From: Chromatiales bacterium
GTDB taxonomy: Bacteria > Pseudomonadota > Gammaproteobacteria > Steroidobacterales > GCA-2729495
Assembly (NCBI GenBank): GCA_016789885.1
Contig: JAEUPZ010000010.1
Location: forward strand, 1-64,000
Direction: 5' to 3'
DNA length: 64,000 nucleotides
Position numbers and translations under genes: made by a program. The notes beneath the pieces were generated by a model, which was not told the DNA's origin, searched no databases, and saw nothing but the letters and a program-made list of their open reading frames with translations. This document shows, piece by piece, positions 62,058 through 64,000 of this stretch. Position 1 is the first letter of the stretch. Each line of letters starts with the position of its first letter.

Positions 62058-63512
62058 TCAGTGCACGCGCGGCAGGTGGATCATGCGCAGCAGCTGGCGC
62101 TCGCGCTGGCAGGCATAGCGCGCGGCGTCACCCCAGTGGTCGGGGCCGCGGGTGTCGACATCCTCGATGCGGCGCTCGTCGCGCGCGAGAAACGGCACCG
62201 TCGCCCAGAAGCCCGTGCAGCGCCGCGAGACGTACAGGCCCGGCCGGTCGGGCATGCCGGCCTGCGCCATCAGCGTCCGCAGGCGTCCCCAGCCGCTGAA
62301 GCGGTCGCCCTTGTTGGCGCGCTCGAAATACACGCCACACCGCGAGAACTCCGACGCGATGCTGGCGTCGTCAGGCAGCCCCAGCCGGGCGAAGATCGCG
62401 TCATCCGCCACCCCCTGCGGCGCCATGTGCCAGAACGCGCAGAGCGCCTTCACCCGCGCCGCGATCTCCGGGATCGACAGCCCCGTGCCGCGGTTCAGGT
62501 CGTCATTGCTCGCGCGCGTGTCGAACTCGTCGAACAGCACCAGCGAGCCGCGTGGGTAGAAGCGGCCGTCGGGACCATAGGCACCCGGCGAGTCGGCGCA
62601 GAAGTAGACGACGGACGGCGCCGCCACGCCGTAGTCCATCGACAGGTAGAAGCTCCACGCCGGCCAGTCGTCACCGGGACCGGCACGCCGCGCCAGCTCG
62701 CGCGCCTCGGGGCCCAGCTGGTCGGCCGACGGCTCCACCGCGGGCAACCGCTCCCACGCCTCGACCAGCGACCGCGATTCCTCGAGCACGTCGCCGAAGT
62801 AGGCACCGCGGGCGATGTGCCAGGAACCATCCCGCCAGGCCTTCAGCAACTCCGGATCACCCGAACACGCTGCCTCGAGCTGGCGCGTGTAGGCCTCGAC
62901 ATCCAGCACCGGGTTGTCGCGGGCCGTCGACGGCGCATAGACCATCGGCCGCCGCGACACGTCGTCGACGAACTCCCGCCACGGCTCGCGGCCGAACACG
63001 AAGCGCCGCGCCACCGCCTGGTGCCCAAGGCCGCCCGGGTTCCCAGCCATCACGGTGCGCGTCGGCATTCCCGCGGGCGCCCGCAGGTTCGAGCGCAACA
63101 GGTCGACCATCCGCAGGTCACCCCACTGCGTCACCTCATCGAGCAGCAGCAGCGTGAACGAGCGACCCTGATACTTGGCGTAGTCCTGCGGGCCGTCCAG
63201 CTGGCCGAGCTCCACGATGGCGCCCGATGGAAGGCGCCAGGTGTGCGCCTGGCTGTTGTAGCGCGCCGACTCATACGCCTGGCCGAACAGCTCCCGCGTC
63301 AGCAGCTCGAAGTCGGCAATGCCGGGATAGGTCCGGCGCACGTACAGCACCCGCGCCCGGCCGCCGTACTGTTCCACGTGGCGCATCGCCAGCAGCGCCA
63401 GCGTGACGGACTTCCCGCCACCCCGGCCACCGCCGAGGAACAGGTCGACAGACTCCGGCACCAGCAACGCCTGCTGCTGGAACCACGATGGCGCGAAGCC
63501 GGCGTCAATCAA
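62058..63512 (-). CDS. Phage terminase large subunit
   Basis: A 484-aa DNA-packaging motor. Walker A-like LGGGRGGGKSVTLALL (near residue 25), Walker B LLLLDEVTQWGD, coupling region VMAGNPGGLGH and the nuclease-domain aspartates in SFYLSMDYGVAAPSVVYF and VLFDEFDTRASNDD. Start is uncertain: TTG 63512 overlaps the small-subunit stop by 8 bp; TTG 63533 is also in frame. Confidence 0.88.
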   Translation of the reverse strand: MIDAGFAPSWFQQQALLVPESVDLFLGGGRGGGKSVTLALLAMRHVEQYGGRARVLYVRRTYPGIADFELLTRELFGQAYESARYNSQAHTWRLPSGAIVELGQLDGPQDYAKYQGRSFTLLLLDEVTQWGDLRMVDLLRSNLRAPAGMPTRTVMAGNPGGLGHQAVARRFVFGREPWREFVDDVSRRPMVYAPSTARDNPVLDVEAYTRQLEAACSGDPELLKAWRDGSWHIARGAYFGDVLEESRSLVEAWERLPAVEPSADQLGPEARELARRAGPGDDWPAWSFYLSMDYGVAAPSVVYFCADSPGAYGPDGRFYPRGSLVLFDEFDTRASNDDLNRGTGLSIPEIAARVKALCAFWHMAPQGVADDAIFARLGLPDDASIASEFSRCGVYFERANKGDRFSGWGRLRTLMAQAGMPDRPGLYVSRRCTGFWATVPFLARDERRIEDVDTRGPDHWGDAARYACQRERQLLRMIHLPRVH

Positions 63513-63984
63513 CGCGCACCGCCTTGCCGTCAATCACGGCCTTGTACTGGTCCGGCTGCAGGGCCGCCGGCAGCTTGAACTCGATCGTCACCCGACCATC
63601 CGTCGCGGTGCCATCCTCGCCGAACCGCCAGCCGAACTTGCTGTTGAGCTCGTGCTGCGCGGCCAGCTGCTTCGCACCCACGAGCTTCGCGAAGATGCCC
63701 GGATGCTTGTCAGGGTCGAAACGCTCGGGGATGTAGGCCTCGGGGTGGTGCAGCTGGTCGATCAACGCCGCCTCCCGTTCCCCCTGGCCGGACTCGAGCG
63801 CCTGCTTCGCCGGCTCGCTGTCGGCCAGAATCCGGTTGAACGTGCCTTCCCCCATGCCGAGCGCCCGGGCGATGGCCTTGCGGGACTTGCCCTCGCGGGC
63901 GAGGGTCTGGATGCGAGTAAGCGCGCCCTTCGGCAGGAGCTTCCCTCGCTTGAACCCGAACTGTGATGCCGTCAGGCCCGACAC
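63505..63984 (-). CDS. Phage terminase small subunit
   Basis: A 159-aa DNA-binding subunit. N-terminal helix-turn-helix LAREGKSRKAIARALGMGEGTFNRIL (about 28-53) recognises the packaging site; KHPGIFAKLVGAKQLAAQHELNSKFGW is the oligomerisation-like region. GTG 63984 with GGGAG upstream. Directly upstream of and overlapping terL, the usual order. Confidence 0.8.
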   Translation of the reverse strand: MSGLTASQFGFKRGKLLPKGALTRIQTLAREGKSRKAIARALGMGEGTFNRILADSEPAKQALESGQGEREAALIDQLHHPEAYIPERFDPDKHPGIFAKLVGAKQLAAQHELNSKFGWRFGEDGTATDGRVTIEFKLPAALQPDQYKAVIDGKAVRVD

Positions 63985-64000
63985 TCTCGCTCCCTCGCTC

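Larger units (their letters stand above)
57051..64000 (-). mobile_element. Partial prophage (terminase to tail), continuing beyond the window
   Basis: Eight minus-strand genes with overlapping or touching ends: terminase small subunit, terminase large subunit, a 276-aa unknown, a tail-completion-like protein, a tape measure protein, a 143-aa unknown, a small peptide, a dATP/dGTP diphosphohydrolase-like protein and another unknown. Portal, protease and major capsid genes expected after terminase are absent, as are other tail genes, so the block seems deleted or rearranged. The integrase and lysis genes may lie past 64000. Confidence 0.8.

Overview
The window is a very GC-rich (about 70%) chromosome segment of a gammaproteobacterium. 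This follows from gene order: dnaX-ybaB-recR with the SRP RNA upstream, divergent orn/rsgA and ppsA/ppsR, the smpB-ssrA and ratA-rnfH pairs, divergent bamE/fur, recN, nadK and hrcA-grpE-dnaK-dnaJ. A CIRCE operator with hrcA plus a sigma-32 promoter, and two PEP-CTERM proteins, fit a deep-branching Xanthomonadales/Chromatiales/Steroidobacterales-like lineage. That placement is inference; there is no rRNA here to confirm it.

Layout. 1-36.2 kb is ordinary chromosome: dapA with a shrunken BamC-like lipoprotein, tRNA-Ser followed by an unusual tandem array of hairpins, small metabolic genes (PPOX, GST, methyltransferases, Tat-exported sulfatase and nitrilase, a DUF2868/DUF3482 GTPase pair, VOC, LLM oxidoreductase), the dnaX replication/repair block, ppsA/ppsR, phosphoglucomutase, the tail-specific protease Prc, small membrane proteins and lipoproteins, and a cation efflux pump.

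36.26-46.64 kb is a genomic island inserted in the 3' end of the tmRNA gene. The tyrosine integrase lies next to ssrA, a degenerate copy of the tmRNA 3' end marks the far border, and both ends carry the same integrase arm-type motif. Its backbone is int, an unknown 332-residue protein, an AlpA-type regulator and four to five small overlapping genes, one carrying palindromic repeats. Its cargo is a two-gene AAA ATPase plus subtilisin-like protease operon matching the IetAS type of anti-phage/plasmid-stability system, and a PEP-CTERM protein. The scars are a nonsense-mutated ICE membrane gene (DUF4400-like) and fragments of two transposases.

46.6-57.0 kb returns to core genes: trans-translation (ssrA, smpB), ratA/rnfH, bamE/fur, recN, nadK and the heat-shock operon, which shows both HrcA/CIRCE and sigma-32 control. 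From about 57.05 kb to the window end, after dnaJ, is a partial prophage on the minus strand: terminase small and large subunits, an unknown protein, a tail-completion-like protein, a tape measure protein and small genes including a dATP/dGTP diphosphohydrolase-like protein. No portal or capsid gene is visible between terminase and tail genes, so it looks defective or rearranged.
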